Part shown: positions 46,800 to 60,417 of the stretch, in pieces | Numbering within the stretch: position 1 is the stretch's first letter | Layout of the letters: the number at the start of each line of letters is the position of its first letter | From: Neelides folsomi | Lineage: Eukaryota > Arthropoda > Collembola > Neelipleona > Neelidae | Direction of reading: 5' to 3' | Assembly (NCBI GenBank): GCA_034687125.1 | Contig: JAQGBZ010000022.1 | Span: 310,001 to 374,000, forward strand | Length of the DNA stretch: 64,000 nucleotides | Program-made: the position numbers and the translations under genes | Notes under the pieces: model-generated | Databases searched by the model: none | The model's input: the letters and a program-made list of their open reading frames with translations, nothing else | Told to the model about the DNA's origin: nothing

Positions 46800-49700
46800 C
46801 TACGTAAATGGCTGTTGGTGACCAAGGGTGGGTAATCCGACTAATTGATACAATGTGAAAAGGAAGGGTTGTTTGTCCAATTCCCCGCCCGAGAGTGAAA
46901 AGGGGCTCTATTAAGGGGCTATTTAGCCATAGGTATTTGGACAGGTGGAAAGAATCTTATTCTTATTTTGGGAGGGAGGCCCAGTAGCTCACATTTCCAT
47001 TGGGACAATGTGGGAAGATGGATGGTTTCCAGAGAGGACCAACAATGGACCTTTGTGTTCGATGACGACGTAGAGGTTGGACTGGGGTGGTCTTGCCTCG
47101 CCTTGCCAACAATGGGTCTCTCTCTTTCTGGGCTCCTCAGTGAACCAACCACCTCGACCGAGCGTGGGTATACAAACAATGTTGGGAGCCGTATCGGGCT
47201 CATTGAGGATAATGGCGAGTCAGGCTTTATCCATGCATCCATCCCCTCAAGGGACTCGGACGATGAGTGAGTTAGGAAGGAGCATTGTCCAATTGTCCGT
47301 CCAACGTATTTTTGTCATGACTCCCAAGTCCAGGGCAGAGCCAGGAACGTATTAATCATTCACCTGAATTAAGTCATGCACCCAAGAAAGTCCTGCGGAA
47401 AAAAGGGGCCCAAGGGGGGTCTGCCATTGGCGTCCGAAGGAGCCCTTCTTTTCTTCCTCAACTCTCCCATTCTCAATGAATCGTCACTTCTCTTGATTGT
47501 GAAGGAGGGCTCAACTCGCCACTGGCCTCCCCCTTCTAATTGAATAAAGTGGGAGATGAGAGATAGCCGGGCAGTGGGTTGGAAATGGAATCAAATGAGG
47601 AGGTTATGTGAATGATAGGCTCCAGCCCCGCGAGTGAGATAGATGTGATGATAATGAGAGACACTCATTAGATTTATCGTTGTTTATTCCCACTCCACTC
47701 CTCGCTTGATCTCTCATCTCTCTTCTCAGCTCTCCAGCTATCCCGGCCTTCCATCTCGCCCATTCAATAAATCTCTTCCTGTCTCCCACAAGATAAGGAC
47801 CCACGGCGGCCTCTCCCCATGTGGAAAGTGACAGAAAGCAGAGTCGCCAGGGCCAGGCGAAGCCCTACAACCTAACAGATGTTTTCCTCTGCCTTCACCC
47901 CTAATTCCTCTCCCAAATACTTCATCCGCATTATTACATCCTCTATAAATTTAATGGGGGACCTTCGTCCACTTTTAATCACGAGAGCTTTCATTCGTCG
48001 AGGGGCCCTCCGGAACAACCTGAGATTCCCACTCGCTCCCGCGGAGGTGGAGAGCATTCTTGAGCCTAATAAAAGCTGATGGGACCTGGTAGTATGTGTG
48101 TAATTATACAGAGCAGAGTCGGTCCATTCCTCTCTATTGCCCTTGGCGCCAGGGAACATCATCGCAAGTTAATAAGTTGGTTCTGCGGGCAGGGGAGAAT
48201 TAGGCGAGGAGGATCGGCCATTCCCCACAAACTTACCTGTCGTTAGACTAATAGATACGAGAACTCCTTCCCTTTCCCTCCGAAGTGGTGGGAAGACTGA
48301 AAATGAGCGTTACTTCCCCCGAGCCCGTTGCGTGCGAAGGTGCCCTGAACAATGTTGTACTCACATTGTCGTGGAGAGTGGCGTGCAATGGTGGACATAG
48401 CCACCAAAGGCTCTCGAGGCCCGAGGAGAGGCCTAGCTTTCAATTAGGAGCATGCAATCAACTTCCTGTTCTCTACTCAAATAAATACATAAATACCATT
48501 TAATTTATCTTACACTCTCCTCGACTCGGCTCGTTTTACATTTACTTATGATATTATGAGGTTGGGACTTGCGGGCAGTTGAACGAGCCGTGACAGAGTA
48601 CAAGCTGGAGCCCAGTAGCTCATCGCATTAATTCCTCCATTTCCACTGGTGGCAGGGAGGATGAGCTCTTAATGCTCCCCACACGAGAGGCGAAGGAAGG
48701 AGGCGAACATATTTAAAGTGTCACTCGATTTACACTCGGCAGTCAACACTTTCATTAATCCTTGTCAGGACAGGAGAGAAGCTCATTTAAAGTCTAAATT
48801 TGGTCGGGTTTTCGCATCTGAGAAATTTGTGACAAATGGGGAGCAGAGAAGGAGGTTCGAGAACAAGCGTACCTCACCTTGTCCCTACATATGTATGCAG
48901 AGAGTGGCATACGCCACACTCGTCATTAAGGTGGAAGTTTACGGAGGCGAGAAGTAGCTCACTCGAACCCACAAGTCATCCAAAGGAAGCTCGTAAGGAT
49001 AACGTGTGGAAAGTGAGGAGCTCCATAGAGGCTAATTAGGAGACTTCTCTCGCCACGGAGAAGAGACGATCATAAATAGTGATGGACGTTGGAGGCTCAA
49101 AGGAAATAATGGTCATGAATATGGAGAACTCCAAGTTGAGGGTAATGAAAAGTAATAGAAATGCCAATCAGGGGATGGAGTCTGTGTAGGAGAGTAATAG
49201 AAGAGTGTTAAGTACACATGTTAATAGAGTGGTTCAAGTAGCTATCTAGGAAATGAGAATACATATAAATACATAGGCGTCATGCTGTTATTAAAAAACA
49301 TGCAAATGGCATTATGATAATTTCCTCTGCATTCCCCCAGACCGTCGGAGAAGGCAGACGAAGGTTAGAGAGTTGGTTCCAAACATGCAAGGCTCGAAAC
49401 TTGTCACACAAGATCCACTTTCATTCTTTTATCGCCAACGTCCAGGGCTTGGAACTCCCTTTGATTCTCCATGATTCTACTCAAAATCCCCAATTGACCG
49501 ATAGTCCCTCAACCCTCCCTTTTTCCCTCCTAACAAATCCAAATCCTATCCTTCCCATACATCTTATTATTGTTACACCGAGTTCAACATCGTGAGAACA
49601 AGGGAATAATGACGGATAATTATAAGGATTTTAGGAGTTCTCGCGCCAGGAGCTCTACATTGCGTGTGTACATCGACTTTTTTTTCTTAATTGAACTCCC

Positions 49701-52700
49701 CCTTCATTTCATAACCACGAGAGACCCCATGATAATCATAATAAAACATTTTTCATACGACGGTGCAGAAGCCTCCTCGTCAATGACATGAAAATGATGA
49801 TTTAATCTTCTCTTAATGGCAAATAGCTTTTAACTCTTTATAATCGCCTGTTCGCTTAACTCGTATTGAGATTTATAGCACCGAGAGCTCAATGCTTCAT
49901 CTCGCCCATTTATTTCCTATTTAAATCACTCAAGAGAAATAAAGATTACCAGTTTCGTGTATATCAATATTTTTTATTATTCTGGATCTTAACTCCCTAA
50001 CTAGCTACCTTACAACTTTACACGTTCTTCATGTAAAAGCTCGACCATTTTGTAGCGTCAAACTGGTCAAAAAATATTAAATTAACTTGTAATTCCATTG
50101 GATGTACTAACATTTGAAAATCCGCAGTCGTGTCTACACACCTTCGTTTCATATCGAATTTCACAGTAAAATTTGCATAAACGGCTAACACAAGTTAATA
50201 CAAATATTTAAGTGGTTAGAGAAAATACACCATCTTTAAACAATTTGAACAAAAAAGGTTAAGTATAATTAGTTAATTAATGAGTAGGTTGAATAAAAAG
50301 AAAATATTTTTCCTGTTTTTAATGAATAGGTGGAATAAAATAATAAAAGAGGTGTGGGTATATTATACATAGAAAGCGAGATAAATCTCAATAATGAAAC
50401 GAGAGCGAGTAATTATCATAATGGTATGTATAAATGCCAATACAAGGCATAACATGAAGTTGGAATTAAAACAAAAATTTCGTGGGGCTTAAAAGACCAT
50501 GACGGAGTTTCATCCTCTCTAACTTTAAGAACCTTCATGTTGGAGTCGGCGAGCTCATAAAAGGTTTAATCAGGAAAGGGACTTAATAATAGACGAGAAG
50601 AGCCAGGGAAGCCTCAGCTCACCAGGCCAAGGGACAGAGGAGGAGAAGGAAACATTTTGATTGACAGCATAATCTGAGTGTAAATTACAGTATTTATTAC
50701 AACTACATTCCCTCAAACTCCTTCCATCTTATAGCTTACTTAAAGGTCTTGGTGTTGCGTGAGCCCCTCTGGTCAGTCAGCACAGAGCAAGGGCCGGGCG
50801 GGAGAATTAATTCATCCGCCCCGAGCATCCTCACGTGGTCCGCTCCCGTTTCGCCCGTTTCACGTGGCTCCTATAGCTCCCGCTCCCAAATCTCTTAATT
50901 ATATGCATTACATCGTGTACAACACATGGCTACTCCGAGTTCCACTTCCCACAATGTGTGTAAACTAAAGTTAATATAGCCTTGGGTGCGCCTACTGGCT
51001 TGCCACATAGAAATATGGAATATATCTGTATATGAAGGAGCTTATGAAGATCTCACTATATTTATCTGTCAGCAACTCACTCTTTGAGGGGAAAAATTTC
51101 AATGTTGAGTTGGCAGGTGTGAGTGACAGACTTCTCCTGTGTAGCTTCCCTCAACTTCTTCCGTGGCTGGTCGGACAGAGCGAAGGAATTTCTCACCCTT
51201 AGGTTCATGGTTTATTCAAAAAAGAGCGGTGGGGCAGGGAAGGAAGATTCGAAGGAGTTTAAGCTGACCAACCTCATTTCCTCATCATGCGAGGAGTATC
51301 ATCGGTGAGAACAACTGGGAGATATGCAGAGAGGAAGAAGAGGATTAAAGCTTAGTCAAAGCCGATTGATTTCTCAACTTGTTTGCCTCCTTCGTCTCGC
51401 ACTCTCCATAAGAGAGGAATGCGAGGAGTTCGTGGTTGGCGATGATCGACTCCTTGTACCTTATTTGTATAGCGGGATAAGACATAATGAAGAGGGTGAT
51501 AAGGAAGATTCGACTGTCCACCTCCATGGTATGCGTTGAAGGACCATTCCCAATGATCGCCAGTCCCGAAAAGACTTGTTTGGAGGAGAGATTAGGAAAC
51601 ACGTTATAGGTCAAAGGGCGCTCTCGAGTGTCATCTCTGCCATTTACAGATGTTTCCCTCTTTGCCACACCCGACTTTCCCTTCCCTGCTCTTTTTATAT
51701 CTCTTTCGACATGGTCGAGATTATTAGGCGGGGAATTACGCTCTTTTATCGGACTGGGGACAATGGCCACCACGTGATGGAGAGGGAGCAGATGCTCTCG
51801 GTGTGGCAAAAAGAGCAGACCAGCCCTCCTTTCAAGAGCAGTGACTCTTTCCCCTGAGTTATTGCTGAGATGGAGCGACCGGGGGAATTGACACCAGGGG
51901 GTCTATAGGATCAAACATCAAGAATTTTGGATCCGGAAGGCTAAAAAGGAACTAAGAATCACTATCATATATAATACTTTTAATATCCCTTCCCGACCTA
52001 CCGGCCTTTAAACCGCTCCAACCTCGACAATGTAATTCAAAACTGGGAATCCGGATCCAAAGCACTCACTGCGATAAATTACTTGGGGAGCGGAGGAGAA
52101 GCTCCCTGTTTTGAAAGGAGGATCTCGAAATTTGATATTTATATGAACCTCGAATACCAGCTTGACTTTTACCAGGTTTAGGAGAAGTCAAACAAACTAT
52201 TATTGAGAGAAACCGATCGTTGACACTTGTCTTCGACAAAAGAGTCACTCGACTCCCCCAATAAATCTCGAGGCAATTAAAGGGGAATAAAAAAGGGAGG
52301 ACCCGGGAGGGGTGGGAGATTTCATTAGGGTAAAGGAATATAATTAGGACCTCGATTGCCCCGAGAATAATAATGGGTGCGGGAGAGGAAATAAATCCGG
52401 AGATAAATCCAAACTCCGACTCGTGTGTGTGAGGGACAGAGAGTGAATATATAAACACAATTCCAGAATGCTGACTTGTGTTAGTGCGATCGAATCGAAG
52501 AGTAAATCCTTTAAGTCGATTTTATTAATGGAAAAAGTGTTCATGCGAAGAGTGGAAATCCCTTTATCTCTCCGCGTATCCAAGAAGCACAAGCGATGTT
52601 CCTACTTAACTTATACATTACACTTATGCTCCACTATTTCTCCTCAATCTTCCATTATTCGGGGCTCGGAGAGAGTAAAACCAACACGGCTCGAATTGCA

Positions 52701-55700
52701 ATGGGCTGAGCTGGGCAAAGTCGGCTGTCTTCGTATCAAAACTTCCCAATCGTATCATCTCGACTGAGCTGCCACGAGGGCGAGAGCTAAAAGCCTCCAA
52801 TGTACGAATCACTCGAGAAATTTGCCCTCATTTTGTCGGTTTAGGAGCAGAGGCGAAGTTCGCAAGTGTTGGACCATCTTTTTCCTTGTAACTTCCACAT
52901 GTGTCGAGCGATAGGACACTCCATGCATGAGAGGAGGAGTGAACAAGTGGAAATGGTGGAAATTAATAATGTAGAGGTTATGGGTTGATGATCCGCTACA
53001 ACTCAACATGAGTGTCATTATTTTATAATAAATTATATCTCGTGTGAAGGAGACCGGAAGAGTCGATTTACATGGAATCATAATATCCTCTCTCTCTCTC
53101 ATTTCCAAATTCTACCACTACTTACCATCTCATTTAATTTATATTATGCTCCTCGTTTAAGGACAGGGTGGAACACGTCGAGAGGACAAGCCATTAGGAA
53201 ATACGACCAAGTGAAATAATGGAAGGGAGCAGAAAGTGGATTTGGATTTACACTTATTAATAATGAAACGGCCTCAAACCGGTTTCCTCTCTTCCACACT
53301 CCCCGCACCTTCCTCCATAACAATTACGGTGAACACGCGAAATGAAGTCAATTCACACATCTGTTTTAATTAGCATTGAATGGGGGCCTGTGGAAGGAGG
53401 ACCAGCGGGTATAAATAGGTGGAAACTGAGTCCTTGATTAGAATGTCAGAAAATTAGAATTGAATGGGCCAGTTGCCCGGGCCCTTCCGCTGCCGAGAAA
53501 TGAGGGAGGCTCCGAGAATGAGAGCAATAAATCAATTGGCGATTCCGAGGAGCGCCGTGGCGATAGGAAAAGGCTCACACAATTCCCCCCGCCCCTGCTC
53601 CAGCTCTCTTTCTCATCATCTCATCTTCTCTCCACATTTAATCAAGAGTAGCGAACACAAAAGAGGAGTGTTTACACACACACCCTCGTCATGAATTTTT
53701 CATGAAAAATGTCCCAGAGTCTCCCTCGAATATGTGGCCGTATAGGCGGATGACAGGGGCCCGATAACGTTCCCCTCTCCCCCTCCGCTACGTCTCTATT
53801 TTACGAGGAGGAGATAATAAAGTGGAGACGAGGAGAAGCGTAACCTCCTCCGTCGACTACAGTTAGTCCTCTCAACTATTGATTAATGACTAGCATACTA
53901 CATTCTGTAGCAGGAAACATGAACCCACGAAGACTCAATCGAAGGGCCAAGACGCGATCCCTGTTCCCGGCGACGGAAGAGTGGAGGCGGTTGAATGGGA
54001 GGAGAAGAGCCCATGTACACCGTGGTTCACTTTAATCCACCACCCTCTCAGTCGTATTTGCTCGAGCATCTCTTTTTTCATTTGGGCAAATAAAATTGCT
54101 CAGATTCCTTCGGAATAAAAAGAATTCGAGTGAGGTCTCATAAATCATGAGGCCGAGGATTCGATTGAAGCGGAGAGAAGACCGGCTCGCCCATATCTCT
54201 TCCCCCGCTCCATCACTCCATCGTTCTCCCTCGATCAAATCCACATTTTATTCTTCTTTTATTCTCCTCTCAATTCCGAATTCGAGGCCGAGCCCGGAAT
54301 CCAAAATATTTCATAAAGAATCCTTCCCACCAAATTTATCGCTCCCTGTCATTTAGTAAATTTATTACACCAGCGGTTCCTCCGTCCGCTCCCGACGAAA
54401 GTGTCTTCTCTGGGGCCCTATGGGCAAAAAGTTCTTCGCCGGCTACCAACCATATTCCCTTCACCATTAATAAAGAAGAGAGATTACGAGACATTAATAA
54501 GGGAACGCGAAGAGAAAATATTTTTTCTCTTCATAATAACCTCTAAAACCGTTCCTTCGAGCACACACACACACAACTTTTTTAAAATGGGAAAATATCA
54601 TAATTAAATAACGAACGAGCGTGTGTAAATTAAATATTTCCTCGTGACTCTCTCAAGAGAAGCTGTTAATAAATTCATTCGCTTAATTATGAGTTATCAC
54701 AAGGTCTTTCTCGAGTCACTGAAAACAAGTTGATCAAATGATTGCCCTCTTCCCGACTCTCCTTCATTATTGAGTGTGGATGAGCGGAGAGTCAGCAGGG
54801 CGAGGGAAGTGATAACGATGCAGAAGGCACCCTCCATGCCTCTATCTTTAAATACTAAATATAATACCTATATAAACATATATGAACGTAGTAAGGTTGT
54901 ACTCCTGTCCACCCATCCAACGACTCTTCCATGGGGAAATGAAGGCAGAAAGGGAACTTTGGGTGGTTGGACATTTAATTACTTCGTCCAGGGGTAAATA
55001 AGAGACTGGAGAGGATAAACAATGGCAATATTGGAAACTGGCCTTTGCCTTCGATGATATGACAAGTGACGGAGGGATGAGATTGAGCCGATGACGGACA
55101 GCCTCCCTCTGTTTCGACTCCCCGATTTGTTCCGTGGGAAAATAATGTTTGTTCTTCGCCTTACCACTGCTGTTGCTGAAGGAGAGTCTTCCGTAGGGCA
55201 GCGGAGAGGGGAAGGACCTTAAGGATGATGGGACATCTAATATATGAGTTAACATCCATGGAAGCCTTGTAAACACTCAGGACTTCAATTTTCATCATAA
55301 ACCCTTTTGTCAATAGACGCGAAAAGATGAACAGAGCGTGCAAGAGGAGCATAGACGTAGAGACTCGCCTCAAACACATCATTTCCATAAACACTACTAT
55401 CCTCCTGCTCTGGTCGAATGAGAGTTTGAAAGGGCTCCTTTTCAACTTCACTTTACAATAATAATAATGATAATAATAATAATAATAATCCTCAAAAGTC
55501 TCCCGAACTCACAACATCGTTTTCCCGTGTACACGAGGCTATCCGAGATATGAACCAATGTAACTAGCTATGCATATTAGCTAATGTATATTCAAACAAA
55601 AACACGGTATGCTTATTACGTTGTTATACAAGGTACACGAAATTCATATTTGGCAAAGGAGGGTTTTGTGAGGAAGTGGAATGGGAATCGATTCTAATTG

Positions 55701-56800
55701 TGACTATTATATTCTCCCTTATCGCTCTCTTATTTAAGCTAAGCCTATAAAGTGAAGGAATAAAAGGCCCACTTGTGATATCGTAATGTGAAATTGAGTA
55801 GTGGCGGAGAACAAGAACAGAAATAGAATTAGTGAAGGAAGGACAGGCCACATCGTCGTCATGTTCACTTTATAATACACATACTATGGGGAACATAACA
55901 TATCGTCATCATTACTTTTACTAGCAATGTACACGTTCACCATCGCTGTACATTTGAACATACATATCGCGGTCCTTGGGTTGACTCTGCATATTGTCCT
56001 TTAGGAAATGGTCGGACTGGATATTGGCTGTTATGTACATACATACCAAACATTAAGTGCTTTATGTAATGTTGAGGAAGACATGATGACGAGGAAATAA
56101 AGTGAATTGGATATTCAGCAAACACCACTTATTACAAGTTGGTAAGAGTGGAAATTATCTCTTTTACCGTCCAGATTAAGAATTGGAAACTAATGTATCT
56201 ATCTAGTTTTCACATTGTACATTTAATGTAGTTTGTTTTTGATTAGCTTACTTACCCTCTCCTTGTACCTCTTGTTAAGATAATGGCTAATGATAGCAAC
56301 ATTATTCTAAAGGATGATTTGCCATATTACGAGCCTCGCGATAAACAATAAGTTGAAGCAAAAAATAATAATGAGGAACGAGAGATTAAATAAATTAACG
56401 AAATGAGCCTTTTGCATGAGAAATAAAATACGGACAGTGGTACTCGCATTTAAACTACACTTTGTTTGCACACTCTTCGTGTTTGTGTTTATCATATCTA
56501 CTTAAATACGAGTACTAAATATGGGAGCTTACGGGCATTAAATCCACTGCGTCTTTCCATTTGTTAAGATGGATTTGGAGGAGAAACGGCAGGCTTTCCC
56601 CTCGGTCTGACGCCTATCATGCCCAAGCGAAATCTCCTGGCGAGGATTCACAACTCTTCCACTCCGCTTCTACAACTTATATAATAACATTCATCTCATT
56701 GTGTGATCTCTATCAAACAAGTCGAGGAACATGAATGTATTCATTTTATTAACCCTTTTGATTGCTTCCCTTCTTCAGCAGATGGATTCGAAACACACTT
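46800..56800. other. 10-kb noncoding GC-richer landscape downstream of mirror
   Basis: No supported gene is visible. There are simple repeats: a (CA)n at about 54562-54575, (AAT)n at 55457-55489 and (CT)n near 53090. The rest is complex, with the same purine-rich tracts and TAATTA sites as the region upstream of iroquois. Composition falls to AT-rich at about 56.8 kb. Frames longer than 130 codons (for example on the minus strand at 51345-51809) lack domain features. An Iroquois regulatory region is the likely reading. Confidence 0.45.
55457..55489 (+). repeat. (AAT)n microsatellite
   Basis: About eleven AAT units, one interrupted (ATG), in noncoding DNA downstream of mirror. Confidence 0.9.
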
Positions 56801-58316
56801 GTGGCTGAATGTGCCTTATTACTTGCTATTTAATCTCAAAACTTATAATGAGAATAATGACCTACGATTAAGTGCCTTCTAATATCATATTGTATTTTAA
56901 TAATAATCTTTAAATTTTCTAAATCGGTATTAGAGTGAAAAATTATTTATGAGCACTTTTTAGTTTTTAATTTAATTTTTAATTTTAAAATCATGATTAC
57001 TATAATTAACTGTTAAAAACTACAAGTACTCGGTTGGTTAACATTTCAGTTAATTCACTGGTTAATTTCTAGTATATGGAAAAAATACTTTAAAAATAAT
57101 AGTAATAAATAATAATATTTAGCGTGACTTAATTTAATTTAATATATTATTATGAAAATGTACGAGTAATTATTATGAGTAGCTTGTGAAATAAATGCAT
57201 CATATGAAATAATTTTTTACTGTTTTTTATTCTCAAAAAATGTGTAGATCATAAAAGTATTTTAAGACGCTTATTCAATCACGTTTAAAAAATTGCTATT
57301 AAAGTCATTGTGAAATTTAAAAATATTTAAACACTTATAATCTAAAGATTTACCTATTTAATTAGTTTCTTTATAATTATTCAATTAGTATAATGTTAGG
57401 CATAACAATTTTAACGCGCCTTTTTAAAAGGCTTTCGAATAGCAATTGACACATTACATAATTGTCATAATTCTAATTACCTACTATTATTTATTACAAT
57501 ATACATGCACATGTATACACAAACGATATTAACATCATGTTCAGTATTTTGTTAAATCACTTGTTTCTTCATTTCTATTGGGTATGTACAATCCTGTATA
57601 ATTATATCATAGACTTCCATAATTCATAATTGTCAATTATTTATGTACTATAGTGTTTTGTTTGACACGATTGAACGCGTCGTTTTGTCTTAATGCCATT
57701 AAATCACAGTTAGCTTACTTATAATATATTATAATTGAATCAATTTGAATTCCCTTTTTTTCAAATTTGATAATTTCCTAATTTCCATTTACCATTCAAT
57801 ATTCAATATTCATTTACCTGTAGAGCCCGGTAAACTGTAATGTTATTATAAGATTTTTCATATTATTATAGGTAAATTCCGGCCGATTTACAATTATAAT
57901 TATTAGTTGTAGGTAAGACTTAATCGGACAGTGAATATTTTATAAGTATGTTTATGTTGTAATAATAATATGTATTTATTTATAGTAAGTATAGTTTTAT
58001 ACCATATACTAGTGTAGTACGTAGTATTTATAACGTTTCGATTTATAATTTTAAATTGAGCTTTATTTTGGTTGCGTAATTGTAATTAAATAACATACTA
58101 ATTAAAAACAAATTCATTACGATTGAATCATAAGTACTTATTCTGTATTTAATGCATAATTAAAAATAATTATACAAAATTATGCCAGTGCAGCAATTCA
58201 TTTATCGAATCTTTTTACCTAATATTACATAGTATTGGTACTTATTAGTATTTGTATTTATCATTATTATGAACATTTTAAACTTACAATTAGAGTTATA
58301 ATTAATTGAAATGAAA
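56801..58316. other. AT-rich intergenic spacer
   Basis: Very AT-rich sequence with stops in every frame. I see no gene, RNA or clear repeat. It separates the GC-richer Iroquois domain from the acyltransferase gene. Confidence 0.6.
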
Positions 58317-58322
58317 TTTATT
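58317..58322 (-). terminator. Candidate poly(A) signal of the acyltransferase gene
   Basis: AATAAA on the minus strand lies about 70 nt past the TAA stop at 58391-58393. It is the first such signal downstream. Confidence 0.4.
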
Positions 58323-58390
58323 TTATAAAATACGTATGAAAACGTGAGTTGACTATGTACAAAAATTATCCTAAGTAAACTAATAGTAAA

Positions 58391-60417
58391 TTATGGAATG
58401 GCAATTGTCAAAGCGCAATGGTTCTTCGTTGACTCTTCGTCTTCCTTAATAACCTGAAAATAATAAACATTTTCGTTAAACTCATCATTAAAATTAGTAA
58501 TAATAAGTATAAATTTAAGTAGCCGTAAATTATTATGAAATTTGCAATATCAATTTACCTCGTTATAGAGCATATCAAGCTCATTTTCGAATAATTTAAC
58601 AAATTCATCGAGTTTCGCCTGACTCGCCATAAGTTCATGACTGACACGAATGGAGAAATAAGCTCCTTCAGCGTAAGTCGTTACACATGCATTGACACCT
58701 TTCAAAAAATAATTTTTAATTTATAGAATTCATTTATTGTAAATGAATGGTTAATAGATAGGTACAAATAAGTACAAATAATGAATATACAAACTAATAT
58801 TAATATTAGATATACTCTCCCGGCCACAGATCTAGGCAGACGAAATTTTCGCTAAATTGGCATCAAGTATAATAACTGTTTTTTAAAATTACATGGCAAT
58901 TCACTATAAAAAACCTTACATGTTATTTGACAACGTTATCCTATTTTCTCATATTAAAATAAGTAAAATGCATTATATTTCAATAACTTTATATAGTTTT
59001 CACGCTTTTATAATATGTTTTGTTTATCTGAGAAGAAATAAGGTAAATTAAATTTTCGTCTGCCTAGATCCGTGGCCGGGAGAGCAAACAGGTATTATAA
59101 TTACATAGTATTAATAAATATAAACAGGTAAAAATATCCAAAGCTTGTGTGTATAATGTAATTTCTAATTTCATATATTTTTTGTATCGGTAATATGTTA
59201 TATTTCATATTTTTGATTATACCAGTGCGACATCCCAGAGCAAGAATCGGGAAAGAATGAAGAACTTTCTTTCCAAATAGATTGACTGAATTGAGAGAGC
59301 CAGGAATTGAGCTGAGAACGACAGGAGGAAGATTTCTCTCGCCCCAGGAACAATAAGCTCTTAGAATTGGTCCAGGTAAGATGTAAAGGCCCCGGAAGGT
59401 TTGCCACATGATCCCATGGAGTCCGCTCTTATAGCTCATTTTCAATCTCTTCTCGAACTCGTTCATTGTTTTCAAAGTGTTTCGGCAGACGGTGAGTTTT
59501 GCATGGAGCCAAGCACTGAAACGGTTAGCAAATTAACCTTGGTGCAGTTCTAATTACTTTATATCTCTCCCTTGTTTCAGGAACTTTAATGGTTGTTGGG
59601 CTAAGGATGTATTATTAAAACATAATAATGTAATCGCAAATTACACATGGTTAGTGAGGATATATTTCCTCCCAGGCCAAGGAGCCGGAACGACCATCCG
59701 TAATTCTTCAATTTTATCTTGTAGCGTTTGGTCGAGGCAGCTCGAGAGGAGGCCGGCCAAGACGGAGCTGAAAAGACATTTGTTCTTTCGTCGAATGACG
59801 CGGATCTTTTCCAGGTCGAGGATCGAGTAAGCACAGTAGGCACTCCCTCGCTTTTCTATTCAATCATTAATCTTAATTAGGATTTCTCAAGCCTCCATCA
59901 TTAGTTTCATTAATAAGGGAATAATGAAATGGAAAACGATCGAGGAAGAGTAATGAGACATGCATATTAAATATTGAGTAAAGGAGGACGACAATCCTCT
60001 TCATTTTTTTCACTCTCACAGGTGTGGAGTGACATAATATTAGTGTAGGGTGAAGTATGTACTTTTGGGACGACAGGCTTTCATCGTGGCGAGGTAGTAG
60101 GAGTAGCTTGAAGAATAAGGAAACCAGAACCACGCATAGACCCAGTGGGCGAAAGTGAAACTTCGCACCTTCTTCTTCTCAATGTTCGTCCAGTTCCCAT
60201 CTGAGAACAATTCCAAGAGGGTCATGAAGGAGACACCGTCGCCGATCATGTGATGGAGTTTGATCATCAACGCTGTCCGATTCCCCGTCATCTTTACCAG
60301 GCAAGCGGCCCAGAGCGGCCCTCCTGGTATGAAGGGCATTTGAGCGTAGTTGGGGAGCCATGTCCGCATGTCGTCATCGGAAAGAACTTCGGGAATGGAA
60401 GACACATGGTCCGAGAC
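58391..60417 (-). CDS. WSD1/DGAT-type O-acyltransferase, C-terminal 353 residues (5' exons not found)
   Basis: Exons: 60417-60063, 59855-59645, 59515-59223, 58698-58559 and 58453-58391. The phases join cleanly over 353 codons to a TAA. The first exon contains LHHMIGDGVS, the HHxxxDG acyl-transfer motif of the wax ester synthase/diacylglycerol acyltransferase family, preceded by PGGPLWAACLV. A hydrophobic aromatic stretch (FTFAHWVYAWFWFPYSSS) follows. The later exons carry the WSD C-terminal domain pattern: DLEKIRVIRRKNKCLFSSVL, VVPAPWPGR, then GVNACVTTYAEGAYFSIRVS and an LFENELDMLYNE ending. The role is esterification of fatty acyl-CoA with alcohols or diglyceride for storage or surface lipids, probably at the ER membrane. 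The first codons (VSDHVSS) follow an acceptor, so an upstream N-terminal part of roughly 150-200 residues is missing and may lie beyond the right edge or in unrecognised small exons. Confidence 0.87.
58815..59084. mobile_element. 270-bp MITE-like element in an acyltransferase intron
   Basis: The ends are inverted repeats of about 30 bp: CTCTCCCGGCCACAGATCTA at the left, with the matching inverse TAGATCCGTGGCCGGGAGAG at the right, continuing to GGCAGACGAAA. There is one mismatch in the first 30 bases. The interior is AT-rich and noncoding. The left flank is TA and the right flank CA, so a TA target duplication would need one change. It sits in the intron between exons 59515-59223 and 58698-58559. 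Confidence 0.75.

Noticed and set aside
51345-51809. 154-codon minus-strand frame downstream of mirror
   Set aside because: It has no domain-like sequence, conflicting frames lie on the other strand, and the composition lowers stop frequency.
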